Notes: a model not told the origin generated them from the sequence alone. Shown: positions 1-5,692, counted from the stretch's first letter. The stretch is DNA of 5,750 nt from Thermoprotei archaeon (GCA_003649495.1 QMRZ01000099.1:1-5750), one strand, 5' to 3'. Made by a program: numbers and translations.

Positions 1-9
1 GATAAGCCC

Positions 10-19
10 ATAAGTTTTC
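10..19 (+). promoter_or_regulatory. Possible TATA-like box for the TnpB-like gene
   Basis: The A/T-rich stretch ataagtttt at 10-18 is centred about 25 nt before the GTG at 39, the spacing expected of an archaeal TATA box driving a leaderless transcript. No Shine-Dalgarno motif precedes the GTG, which agrees with leaderless initiation. The match to a TATA consensus is poor, and a second A/T patch (gtatatcc, 22-29) would place initiation inside the coding frame, so this is weak. Confidence 0.3.
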
Positions 20-38
20 TGGGTATATCCCCATGTAG

Positions 39-1163
39 GTGTGGAAGTTGAGCTATGTCACGGTTATCGCTGGCTTTAATGTCTCTGGAGACTGTGCAAA
101 GCTACTCTTATCCACGGCATGGCTGTTCAAAATAGCCACTCATAGGGTGCTCGCCTACGCTAAATCCACGCCTACCTTGCCAGGCTCCAAAATAGGATGG
201 AAGAACACGTTTAGGAGCGTGGCATACGAGGTCATCCCAAACCGCAGATATGCCGACTCAGCCTGCACCTTGGTAATGGGGATATATGAATCTGTCAGAC
301 GGCTGGGGATAGACTTCAGAGAGGTAGAGCTGGGGGATTGGCTCATGTTCCAGCAGAGTGAGAAGGAGTTCCCTCCGAGGAACATCACTCTCAAGAGTGA
401 AGATGAGGCATGGGTAACGGCATTCGTGTACGATGGAGAGAGCAGGAGGTTAAGGCTCAGGATATCCGCCTCGGGAAGTTTTAGGAGGCTTCTAGAGGCT
501 ATTCTGAGGGAAAAGCAGCCATACAACCCCAGGATAACGCTGAAATCGTGGAATGTCAGAGGCGGGGAACTCTACGTTAGGGGGGAGCTACAGGTGAGCG
601 TGCCTATAGACTTCTACTACAGACACTTGGCGAGGTGCAAGACGAACAGCGGCAGGCTCTACGGCGGCGTAGACGTTAATAGCGATAGGATTAACTTGGC
701 GGTAGTCGATGGGAGCGGCATCCTAAGGGATGCCCGCACCATTTGGTTCCGCGAGGTGACCGCTAGGGGATACCCGAGGCACAGAGCCAGAACAGTGATA
801 GGTATGGGGGTTCACGAAATGCTTCGCTACGCCTACCACCACGGCGTCAAGACACTATTCCTAGAGGACCCTAAGGTACTAGGTAGGCTGAGGCTCCTAT
901 GGATAAGGGACGGGAAGAGGTTGCATAAGAACTACAACTGGAGAGTCAGCACCTTCCGCGTCTCCATCATAGAGGCGATAGCCGTGAAAGCGCCGCTCTA
1001 CTCAATCAGGGTAGAGTATATTGATCCGAAAGGGACGACCCGCTCCGAGGAGCATGATGAGCTGATGAGGAGGTATGGCCTGGACAGGCATATGGCTTCG
1101 GCATACCTTATAGCGTTAAGAGGCATGGAAAGATACACAACGATACAGAAAGCTACAGTCTAA
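39..1163 (+). CDS. TnpB/IS605 OrfB-like RuvC-fold protein lacking the zinc ribbon
   Basis: This 374-residue protein resembles TnpB, the RNA-guided nuclease encoded by IS200/IS605-type elements and the ancestor of Cas12. The C-terminal half carries a recognisable split RuvC fold: GVDVNSDRINLAVVD with Asp212 (RuvC-I), LFLEDPK with Glu276 (RuvC-II), and YGLDRHMASAYLIA with Asp349 (RuvC-III). The NWR box before a long helix (about 310-325) and YIDPKGTTR (about 328-336) also match the family. In ordinary TnpB two CxxC pairs sit between the last two motifs. Here only about 11 residues without cysteine (SEEHDELMRRY) are present, so the zinc ribbon is gone. The N-terminal half (1-200) is basic and helical at first but not recognisable by motif. 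A TAG stop directly precedes the GTG at 39; TTG at 48 is an alternative start. No TnpA gene or element end is visible, and the 3' end runs into the nitroreductase gene. Nuclease activity is possible because the triad is present, but a domesticated role is equally open. Confidence 0.75.
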   Translation: MWKLSYVTVIAGFNVSGDCAKLLLSTAWLFKIATHRVLAYAKSTPTLPGSKIGWKNTFRSVAYEVIPNRRYADSACTLVMGIYESVRRLGIDFREVELGDWLMFQQSEKEFPPRNITLKSEDEAWVTAFVYDGESRRLRLRISASGSFRRLLEAILREKQPYNPRITLKSWNVRGGELYVRGELQVSVPIDFYYRHLARCKTNSGRLYGGVDVNSDRINLAVVDGSGILRDARTIWFREVTARGYPRHRARTVIGMGVHEMLRYAYHHGVKTLFLEDPKVLGRLRLLWIRDGKRLHKNYNWRVSTFRVSIIEAIAVKAPLYSIRVEYIDPKGTTRSEEHDELMRRYGLDRHMASAYLIALRGMERYTTIQKATV

Positions 1164-1671
1164 CGTTACTGCCCCATTGATCCTCGAAGACTATCTCCTC
1201 CAGCGGCTTCCTGGGCCGTGGCGGTGGGCTTTCAGCTGGGATGCCTATGGGGGTCATCGCCACAACCCTGTAGGGATCAGGTATGCCCAGCAGCTCTTTT
1301 ACCTTGGATTCGTTGAAGGCGCCTATCCAGCACGTGCCATAGCCGAGCTCAGTAGCCTCCAGTATGATGTGCTCCATTGCTATCATCACGTCCTTATCGT
1401 GCCACTTCGGCGAAGTCGTGGGGTCAGAGACCGCGACGATTATCACGGAGGCATCGGCAATGAACATCTGGCCTGCCGCTGCCTCAGCTACACGCCTCTT
1501 CAGCTCGGGGTCTCTAACTACGATGAAGTACCACGGCTGCAGGTTTCTAGCAGACGGCGCGAGCCTAGCTGCCTCAAGTATTCTACGGAGATCCTCCTCC
1601 TTAACGGGCTCGGGCTTATACGCCCTGATGCTCCTCCTCTTCCTAATGACCTCGAGGACCTCCACGAGCAT
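1153..1671 (-). CDS. Nitroreductase-family FMN-dependent oxidoreductase
   Basis: This is a 172-residue cytosolic flavoprotein of the nitroreductase superfamily, whose members use FMN and NAD(P)H to reduce nitro compounds, quinones or other acceptors as homodimers. The visible landmarks are the N-terminal RKRRSIRAY (10-18), which binds the FMN phosphate, PSARNLQPWYF (39-49), the glycine-rich GYGTCWIGAF (110-119) lining the flavin, and a C-terminal RPRKPLEEIVFEDQWG (about 152-167). The length is that of the short archaeal members and nothing appears missing. It starts with ATG at 1671. No clear Shine-Dalgarno is seen, so a short-leader or leaderless transcript is likely. Its last codons overlap the convergent TnpB-like gene by 11 nt. 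Substrate and pathway cannot be told from the sequence or from the neighbours. Confidence 0.92.
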   Translation of the reverse strand: MLVEVLEVIRKRRSIRAYKPEPVKEEDLRRILEAARLAPSARNLQPWYFIVVRDPELKRRVAEAAAGQMFIADASVIIVAVSDPTTSPKWHDKDVMIAMEHIILEATELGYGTCWIGAFNESKVKELLGIPDPYRVVAMTPIGIPAESPPPRPRKPLEEIVFEDQWGSNVRL

Positions 1672-1678
1672 TCACGGT

Positions 1679-1716
1679 AAATTTTTAGGTAAAAAGGTTT
1701 CCTCAAAAATTTTTAG
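1679..1716 (-). promoter_or_regulatory. Promoter region of the nitroreductase gene with a direct repeat
   Basis: On the minus strand the decamer CTAAAAATTT occurs twice, at 1716-1707 and 1688-1679, with starts 28 nt apart. The upstream copy is placed to act as a TATA box: its centre is about 26 nt before position 1686, giving a leader of about 15 nt to the ATG at 1671. The second copy would then lie at the transcription start, where a regulator that bound both copies could block initiation. The repeat is seen directly; its regulatory meaning is inferred. Confidence 0.5.
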
Positions 1717-1738
1717 AAATAATGCACGTAAAAAGCTC

Positions 1739-2565
1739 TCACCAATCAGGCGCGCCTGGCGGAGGGTAACCCCTGGACACGTCGTCTAGTACTAGCACCC
1801 AGTCCTCCTCAGGGCCCTGGGTGGGGAGGCTTGAGGGTCCTGAAACCCTTGTTTGGGTACTCGCCCACCAGATAGCTGGCGCCGGAGGCGGGGTCATACC
1901 ACCAAGCCCTCACACGTCCTGAGATTCTATCCAGCCTAACCCTAAGTGGCTTGCCATTAGGGGTGTAGATCATCGCGTAGCTGCCATTCACCGCTCTACA
2001 CGCCTGCACGTGGTCTGGCCCCTCACCCGGGTCCATGGCGAGTATCGACTGGTCCGGCGCTCTGAGCAGCATGGGCCTAGACTCTATGAGGCGCCTGAGG
2101 TAGAGCATCTGTCTCGCTCCAGGCGGGTGGAGCGCATCTCTCCAGTGGAGCCTGGCGTAGGCTATGGGCTCCCTCCTCCCCGGCTCGTAGAACTGAAAGA
2201 TCTCGTTACACCCGTAAGTGTGGCCGTAAGCGCCCGCTAGGACAGCCCAGTACGCAGCCTCACGCACGTCATGGGCATTGAACCTCCCATTCACCGGGTT
2301 GAAGTTCACGGGGGACAGCGCCATAGGGGTTAGGCTCAGTCAGGCCGTTGAACTCTGCCAGGATCACGGCCTGTATCACCGTAAAGCCCTTTGAGGCTCT
2401 ATCCTCCAGGTAGAGGACGGCCTCCTCCCTAGTCAACCTATGGAAGAGTTCCCACGCAGTATCACCGAGGTAGAAGAAGGGCTTGCCATCCTCAGTTACT
2501 AGGAAGCGCCCACTAAGTGGGTGACTCGGATCCTTAAACACCATTAATCGGGGCAGCTTGGCCAC
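1739..2565 (-). pseudogene. Broken DUF4038/GH140-like glycoside hydrolase gene
   Basis: This is the remnant of a DUF4038-type glycoside hydrolase (apiosidase-like GH140 relatives) with a C-terminal Put_CBD domain. The N-terminal piece (GTG at 2565) carries the family opening: GRFLVTEDGKPFFYLGDTAW, then YLEDRASKGFTVIQAV, then LTEPNPYG. At about 2310-2322 the sequence jumps to PVNFNPVNGRF, HDVREAAYWAVLAGAYGHTY and GPDHVQA..NGSYAMIYTP, which belong to the last part of the barrel and the C-terminal domain, in a different frame. From memory of the family about 190-200 residues are missing, including the segment expected to hold the catalytic acids. The second piece stops at TGA 1809-1811. One frame over, the expected ending continues as PEEDWVLVLDD and stops at 1739-1741. 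So there are two lesions: a large out-of-frame deletion and a one-base insertion. The pieces have no other internal stops, so the decay looks recent. An active enzyme is very unlikely. Confidence 0.85.
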
Positions 2566-2670
2566 GAGCGCCCAGGCTCACAGCGCGTTAATCAACATAG
2601 CTCAGGCGCGAACGCTGAGCACGGCAGTTGGCGTAGGCAACGCAGGATAAAGAATTCGAGAGGGCTGTTC
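2566..2670 (-). other. Spacer between deoA and the glycosidase pseudogene, with a hairpin
   Basis: The 105-nt gap contains an A/T patch at 2646-2657 (minus GAATTCTTTATC), which could serve as a weak terminator for deoA or as a TATA box for the pseudogene. It also contains an inverted repeat at 2600-2620. In the minus-strand RNA, GCUCAG pairs with CUGAGC and CG with CG around a UUCG loop, with one bulged C. No U-tract follows the hairpin. No gene is seen here. Confidence 0.4.
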
Positions 2671-4221
2671 TCACCTCTCTAGGACTGTTGGCCTCTCATG
2701 TGGAGCTGGGGCAAGCAGGCTCCTTATCAGCATCTCCGTCCCGGGCTTTCCCACGCCAATAGGCGTCACCTCGCTTAGATACTCCTCTACGGCCTGCAGC
2801 TTAACTGAATGCTCGCTGTATACGGTCATGAGGGGGGTTCCCCTGCCGACCTTATCGCCGATCTTCACGTGAAGTTCGATGCCAGCTCCCTTGTCCTTGG
2901 GGGCGCCCGCCAGCCTAGCTATGGTCGCTATTATCGCGTTATTTATCCACGTGACCATCCCGGACTTCTCAGCACGTATGGTGAGCCTCTTATCACCCAC
3001 CGGTATGTCCTCAGGCTTCACGCTTGGGTCGCCGCCCTGGGCAGCTATTATCTCGCGCATCTTCTCGAGGGCCTTCCCCCTCCTCAGGGACTCCAGTGCC
3101 ACCTGCCTCCCCCCCTCCACTCCAACCATCTCGAGGAGGATGCCCGCTATGCTGGTGGCCTTATCTAGGAGATCTGGGGGCCCCCTCCCCATTAAGGTGT
3201 AGAGGGCCTCGCGCGCCTCTAGAGCTGGGCCAGCCGCGTAGCCTATCGGCTGCTCGCCAACGGTGAGGGCACAGGCGACTTCCATCCCTAGCCTACGCCC
3301 CACCTCCATTATCTCCCTAGCCAGGTAGTGTGCCTCTCCTATGGTCTTGACCTTGGCTCCCCGCCCCACGGGTATGTCTATCACTACATGAGTCGCGCCT
3401 ACAGCGCGCTTCTTCGCCATTATCGAGGGGACGAGGAAGGGGTCAATGGCCAGCGGGTACTCTACTCGTATGATCTTGTCGTCGGCGGGCGCCATGCGCA
3501 GAGCTCCCCCCCACGCTATGCAGCCATGGACCTTGAGCACCACCTCCCTCACCTCCTCAGGAGATAGCTCGACAGGCATCAACACCTCAGCTCTATCAGC
3601 TGTGCCAGCTGGGCTCGTTATCGCTCTAGAGCTGGTCTTAGGGATGTAGTAGCCCAGCGACGCTATTATGGGGACTACGACTAATGTAGTCTTGTCGCCG
3701 GGCACCCCACCTATGCTGTGCTTATCCAGGATGGGCTTAACGCCCAGGTCTAGAGTCTCCCCAGTCTCGACCATTGCGCGAGAGAAGTAGTACGCCTCGT
3801 CAACTCCCATTCCCCGCTGGCTAATAGCTGTCACCAGCGCTGCCAGCTCTACCTCGCTGAGCCTATCCTCAACCACGTCCTTAACTATGCATTTAATCTC
3901 CTCGTAGCCGAGCCGGGCTCCCCCCAGGAGATCCCTTATGTATCGTAGAGACCTGGGAGGAGGAGCCACCTCCGCCTCAACCTCCTCTCCTCCCTTTACT
4001 CCAAGCTCCTCGGCGACTTCATCGTTGACCAGCATTGTATCGGGTGGGATGTGCCATGCGACGTTCACAATAGCTACAATCTCCCTACTCCTCCACCTGA
4101 GCACAAGCCTCTCATGCGGCCTTACGCCGAGTCTCTTGGCAGCCTCGTCGTCAATGACTACCAGCGGCCTTCCACTAGAGAAGTTTAGTAGCCTCACCTT
4201 AAACCTGGTACGCTCTCTCAC
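2671..4221 (-). CDS. deoA: AMP phosphorylase
   Basis: This 516-residue enzyme belongs to the thymidine/pyrimidine phosphorylase family in its archaeal AMP phosphorylase branch. It cleaves AMP (also CMP and UMP) with phosphate to the free base and ribose 1,5-bisphosphate. In archaea that product is isomerised to ribulose 1,5-bisphosphate and passed to type III RuBisCO. The order is: an N-terminal beta-rich domain (1 to about 86) typical of the AMP-specific branch, a helical segment (about 90-155), the phosphate-binding KHSIGGVPGDKTT (167-179), SRAITSPAGTAD (198-209), a CIAWGGALRMAPADD segment (234-248), AIDPFLVPS with Asp260 as the likely proton donor, VGRGAKVKT with Lys290, and the C-terminal domain with HVKIGDKVGRGTPL (451-464). 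It is complete and close to the usual length of about 500. The start is GTG at 4221, about 25 nt from a strong TATA box, which fits leaderless translation. The ribose-1,5-bisphosphate isomerase and RuBisCO genes are not in this window. Confidence 0.96.
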   Translation of the reverse strand: MRERTRFKVRLLNFSSGRPLVVIDDEAAKRLGVRPHERLVLRWRSREIVAIVNVAWHIPPDTMLVNDEVAEELGVKGGEEVEAEVAPPPRSLRYIRDLLGGARLGYEEIKCIVKDVVEDRLSEVELAALVTAISQRGMGVDEAYYFSRAMVETGETLDLGVKPILDKHSIGGVPGDKTTLVVVPIIASLGYYIPKTSSRAITSPAGTADRAEVLMPVELSPEEVREVVLKVHGCIAWGGALRMAPADDKIIRVEYPLAIDPFLVPSIMAKKRAVGATHVVIDIPVGRGAKVKTIGEAHYLAREIMEVGRRLGMEVACALTVGEQPIGYAAGPALEAREALYTLMGRGPPDLLDKATSIAGILLEMVGVEGGRQVALESLRRGKALEKMREIIAAQGGDPSVKPEDIPVGDKRLTIRAEKSGMVTWINNAIIATIARLAGAPKDKGAGIELHVKIGDKVGRGTPLMTVYSEHSVKLQAVEEYLSEVTPIGVGKPGTEMLIRSLLAPAPHERPTVLER

Positions 4222-4241
4222 GACACACGTTATGCACGCAA

Positions 4242-4251
4242 CCTTATATGG
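4242..4251 (-). promoter_or_regulatory. TATA box of deoA, leaderless promoter
   Basis: The minus-strand sequence CCATATAAGG is centred about 26 nt upstream of the deoA GTG at 4221. This puts the expected transcription start on, or within a base or two of, the start codon. No Shine-Dalgarno lies in the short interval, as expected for a leaderless archaeal mRNA. The 8-bp perfect palindrome ATCGCGAT (4271-4278), about 20 bp upstream of the box, could be a regulator site; that part is inference. Confidence 0.65.
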
Positions 4252-4419
4252 GTGTTCATCCCCCAGCCTGATCGCGATTAGGTGCTAACTCAGCCTAGGC
4301 CGGACGATGAGATGTAAAGCCTAAGGAGGCCCTGGCAGCGGCCTCAAGTAATGAGCCCTCCTCGCATGCTAAGAGCAGCTTTAAGAGCTGCAGCCGGTCT
4401 TTTGATGAGGCGATGATGT
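4252..4419. other. Palindrome-rich spacer between deoA and the zinc-ribbon membrane protein gene
   Basis: The whole gap between the two genes is about 200 nt and no complete gene is seen in it. It contains the palindromes ATCGCGAT (4271-4278) and GCCTAGGC (4293-4300). It also has two inverted repeats: GAGGCC/GGCCTC (4326-4331 with 4340-4345, 8-nt loop) and GCAGCT/AGCTGC (4375-4380 with 4386-4391, 5-nt loop). The last hairpin lies about 30-45 nt after the stop of the minus-strand gene at 4420 and may mark its 3' end. A minus-strand frame stays open across 4303 to about 4440 (it includes DRLQLLKLLLACEEGSLLEA) but has no ATG, GTG or TTG start, so it is not called as a gene. Confidence 0.4.
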
Positions 4420-4848
4420 TTAGGGACCTCGCCGAGATGTGAAGAAGTCGATTTGCGCTGAGCCCGCCGCGGGCTTCCCCTCCTCCAGCTTCACGGAGTA
4501 TATCGCCACTACCCGCATCTCAGCCCCGCACCTAGGGCATCTGCCCTTCACCTTGAACACGTAGTCGCCAGCTGAGTGGCCCCTCTCCTCGGAGTAGCCA
4601 CACTCAGTGCACTTGACGAGTTCCACGACCCTCCTCCGCGTGAGCCTAATTCGCCTCAGCCGCTGGAAGCCGCTGTAGAAGAAGTATGCAGCTAGGCAGG
4701 AGAGGACAGCCAGGTTGGCATAGTTGGTGTTCCCCGTGAAGAAGTACATTGCCACTAGGTGTACCGTTACTAGGGCGAGCGCTATGAGTAGCACCAGGTA
4801 TACTGGGAGCCACCTTCTCCTGAACTCGTACAGTTTCTCCTCGCTCAC
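4420..4848 (-). CDS. Two-helix membrane protein with a C4 zinc ribbon
   Basis: This is a 142-residue protein of unknown function. Residues about 14-36 (WLPVYLVLLIALALVTVHLV and following) and 43-59 form two hydrophobic segments joined by a short loop. Both flanks are basic (RRR at 10-12, and a run of arginines at 63-73), so by the positive-inside rule both ends face the cytosol. The tail carries CTEC (80-83) and CPRC (104-107), a C4 zinc ribbon, in a position to contact nucleic acid or a protein partner at the membrane. The start is GTG at 4848, behind a purine-rich GGGAGGGGGG that can serve as a Shine-Dalgarno site. It lies 45 nt after the UPF0047 gene at 4894 and is probably its operon partner. 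I do not recognise a named family; small zinc-ribbon membrane proteins of this shape are common in archaea. Confidence 0.8.
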   Translation of the reverse strand: MSEEKLYEFRRRWLPVYLVLLIALALVTVHLVAMYFFTGNTNYANLAVLSCLAAYFFYSGFQRLRRIRLTRRRVVELVKCTECGYSEERGHSAGDYVFKVKGRCPRCGAEMRVVAIYSVKLEEGKPAAGSAQIDFFTSRRGP

Positions 4849-4852
4849 ACAG

Positions 4853-4862
4853 CCCCCCTCCC
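4853..4862 (-). promoter_or_regulatory. Ribosome binding site supporting the GTG at 4848
   Basis: GGGAGGGGGG on the minus strand ends four bases before the GTG start. It can pair with the 16S rRNA 3' end and supports this start, although its long G-run is not the canonical GGTGA core. Confidence 0.45.
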
Positions 4863-4893
4863 AGCTAGGAGTGGAGCGGCTCCGTAAAAGCTT

Positions 4894-5301
4894 TCACAAG
4901 GTGGATGTAGCCAGCGCAGCCGCCACTACTGTGCGTCGCCTGTTCATGGCTGGCTGGTTCTCGAGGAAGAAGATCCCCGCGCCGTTGAGTGGGACTTCGC
5001 CGCCGATTATGGGCAGAGCTAGGGTGGTCCCTATGAGTGTCGACCTGAGGTGCGCGTAAGCGTTGCCAGGGTGCCTCCACCCCAGGGTCTCCACCAGGTC
5101 CCAGAGGTCGTGCTCATAGGACTCTAGGACTCCGCGATTCCTGGGCAGTAGCAGTAAGGCTCCTGTGGAGCCGATCGCCTGTAGTAGCAAGACGCCCTCT
5201 GGCACTCCCAGAGCGAGCCGCGTTGCTCGCTCGGTGATGTCAAATAGCTTATTGGGGCCGTAAGTCAGGAAGCGTATCTCCTCTATCCTGAGGACCTTCA
5301 C
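4894..5301 (-). CDS. Diverged UPF0047/YjbQ-family protein, first paralogue
   Basis: This 135-residue protein belongs to the UPF0047 (YjbQ, COG0432) family, whose members form compact trimers with metal and phosphate-like ligands at subunit interfaces; the physiological role is unsettled. The family pattern is visible as LFDITERATRLA (19-30), a hydrophobic strand GVLLLQAIGSTGALLLL (36-52), EHDLWDL (63-69), GNAYAHLRSTLIG (79-91, His84 retained), and GEVPLNGAGIFFLE followed by RRR near the end. Several usual residues are replaced. The HTTA histidine position reads GSTG (44-47), the Asn-Glu after that strand is not recognisable, and the G-x-W-Q motif reads NGAG. It starts at GTG 5301, preceded by a GAGGTG site, and overlaps the previous gene by the four bases GTGA, so the two are translationally coupled. 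It may be a non-catalytic subunit working with its neighbour. Confidence 0.75.
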   Translation of the reverse strand: MKVLRIEEIRFLTYGPNKLFDITERATRLALGVPEGVLLLQAIGSTGALLLLPRNRGVLESYEHDLWDLVETLGWRHPGNAYAHLRSTLIGTTLALPIIGGEVPLNGAGIFFLENQPAMNRRRTVVAAALATSTL

Positions 5302-5654
5302 GCTAACACCTCTGCTACTACCCGCCTCTCCCCTCCCTCCTCATTAAGGTCTAGTAGGCATACCTGCTGGAAGGCTCCTAGGAAGAGGCCATCCTCAAAT
5401 GGTAGGAGCACGCTGGGTGGGAATATAGACGCGACCACGTAGGGGTTCTTAGCCTTCATGCTCCCGATGAGCGTTAAGAGGTCATTCACCAAGTCAGCAT
5501 CATACTCGATGGTTATCAGCCTGCATAGGGGGTCGGGAGAGTAGAGGAGTACCACTCCCCTCCTAGCCTCCACGGACTTAACGAGCCTCTTCACCCTCTC
5601 CGTCAAGTCGTAGACTCCCCTGCCACGGCTTCTAACGATTAGCTCAGCTATCAT
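5298..5654 (-). CDS. Diverged UPF0047/YjbQ-family protein, second paralogue
   Basis: This 118-residue protein has the same fold pattern as the gene after it: GVYDLTERVKRLV (13-25), a strand leading into SPDPLCRLITIEYDADLVND (39-58), then PPSVLLPFEDGLFLGAFQQV (79-98), LLDL, and GERRVVAEVLA at the end. These match the UPF0047 order of strand, NE-D-DL box, and the P-S-V-x-V-P-x-x-D-G-x-x-x-L-G-x-W-Q run. It keeps the family's acidic position (Glu50) and the GxxQ motif (GAFQ). It has lost the HTTA histidine (Pro instead) and the AHL histidine (PYVVAS at that position), and it is slightly shorter than the usual 130-140 residues. The ATG at 5654 has an AGGTG Shine-Dalgarno five bases upstream. The stop overlaps the next start (GTGA). 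Family assignment rests on remembered motifs and is less secure than for the first paralogue. Confidence 0.65.
   Translation of the reverse strand: MIAELIVRSRGRGVYDLTERVKRLVKSVEARRGVVLLYSPDPLCRLITIEYDADLVNDLLTLIGSMKAKNPYVVASIFPPSVLLPFEDGLFLGAFQQVCLLDLNEEGGERRVVAEVLA
5307..5312 (-). promoter_or_regulatory. Shine-Dalgarno site inside the upstream gene
   Basis: GAGGTG on the minus strand lies five bases before the GTG at 5301, inside the last codons of the upstream UPF0047 gene. It fixes the start choice and shows that the downstream gene is read from a shared transcript. Confidence 0.6.
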
Positions 5655-5659
5655 GGCTG

Positions 5660-5664
5660 CACCT
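5660..5664 (-). promoter_or_regulatory. Shine-Dalgarno site for the UPF0047 gene at 5654
   Basis: AGGTG on the minus strand lies five bases before the ATG at 5654. The site implies a transcript with a leader and supports co-transcription with the gene upstream. Confidence 0.55.
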
Positions 5665-5676
5665 GCCGGTGGGGGG

Positions 5677-5692
5677 TAAAATCATTTTTCTT
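5677..5692 (-). promoter_or_regulatory. A/T island between the partial gene and the UPF0047 pair
   Basis: This 16-bp A/T-rich stretch (minus AAGAAAAATGATTTTA) stands out in a GC-rich spacer of 56 nt. It could be a TATA box, but initiation about 26 nt downstream would exclude most of the Shine-Dalgarno at 5660-5664. The alternative is a T-run terminator for the gene ending at 5711. The choice is open. Confidence 0.3.

Noticed and set aside
155..526. A 123-codon minus-strand frame inside the TnpB-like gene
   Set aside because: Antisense to a gene with RuvC motifs; no recognisable features of its own.
1177..1789. Plus-strand open frames opposite the nitroreductase gene
   Set aside because: They are antisense shadows of a gene with clear family motifs and show no recognisable protein character.
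1809..2324. An independent 171-residue protein starting at ATG 2324
   Set aside because: Its sequence is the C-terminal part of the DUF4038 family; the ATG arises by chance at the deletion junction and there is no ribosome binding site.
2809..3649. Several plus-strand open frames opposite deoA
   Set aside because: They mirror the GC-rich codons of deoA, which is complete and conserved on the other strand; their low-complexity Pro/Ser/Arg content is typical of shadows.
3938..4288. A 116-codon plus-strand frame opposite the deoA N-terminus
   Set aside because: Rich in Ser and Thr with no motif, and it runs across the deoA promoter and TATA box.
4401..4460. A possible C/D box RNA (GATGATG near 4412 and CTGA near 4457)
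   Set aside because: The C box is imperfect, spacing to the CTGA is long, no convincing inner boxes are present, and part lies inside a coding region.
4724..5080. Open frames on either strand across the membrane protein and UPF0047 genes
   Set aside because: Out-of-frame shadows of the two called genes; Arg/His/Ser-rich with no domain pattern.
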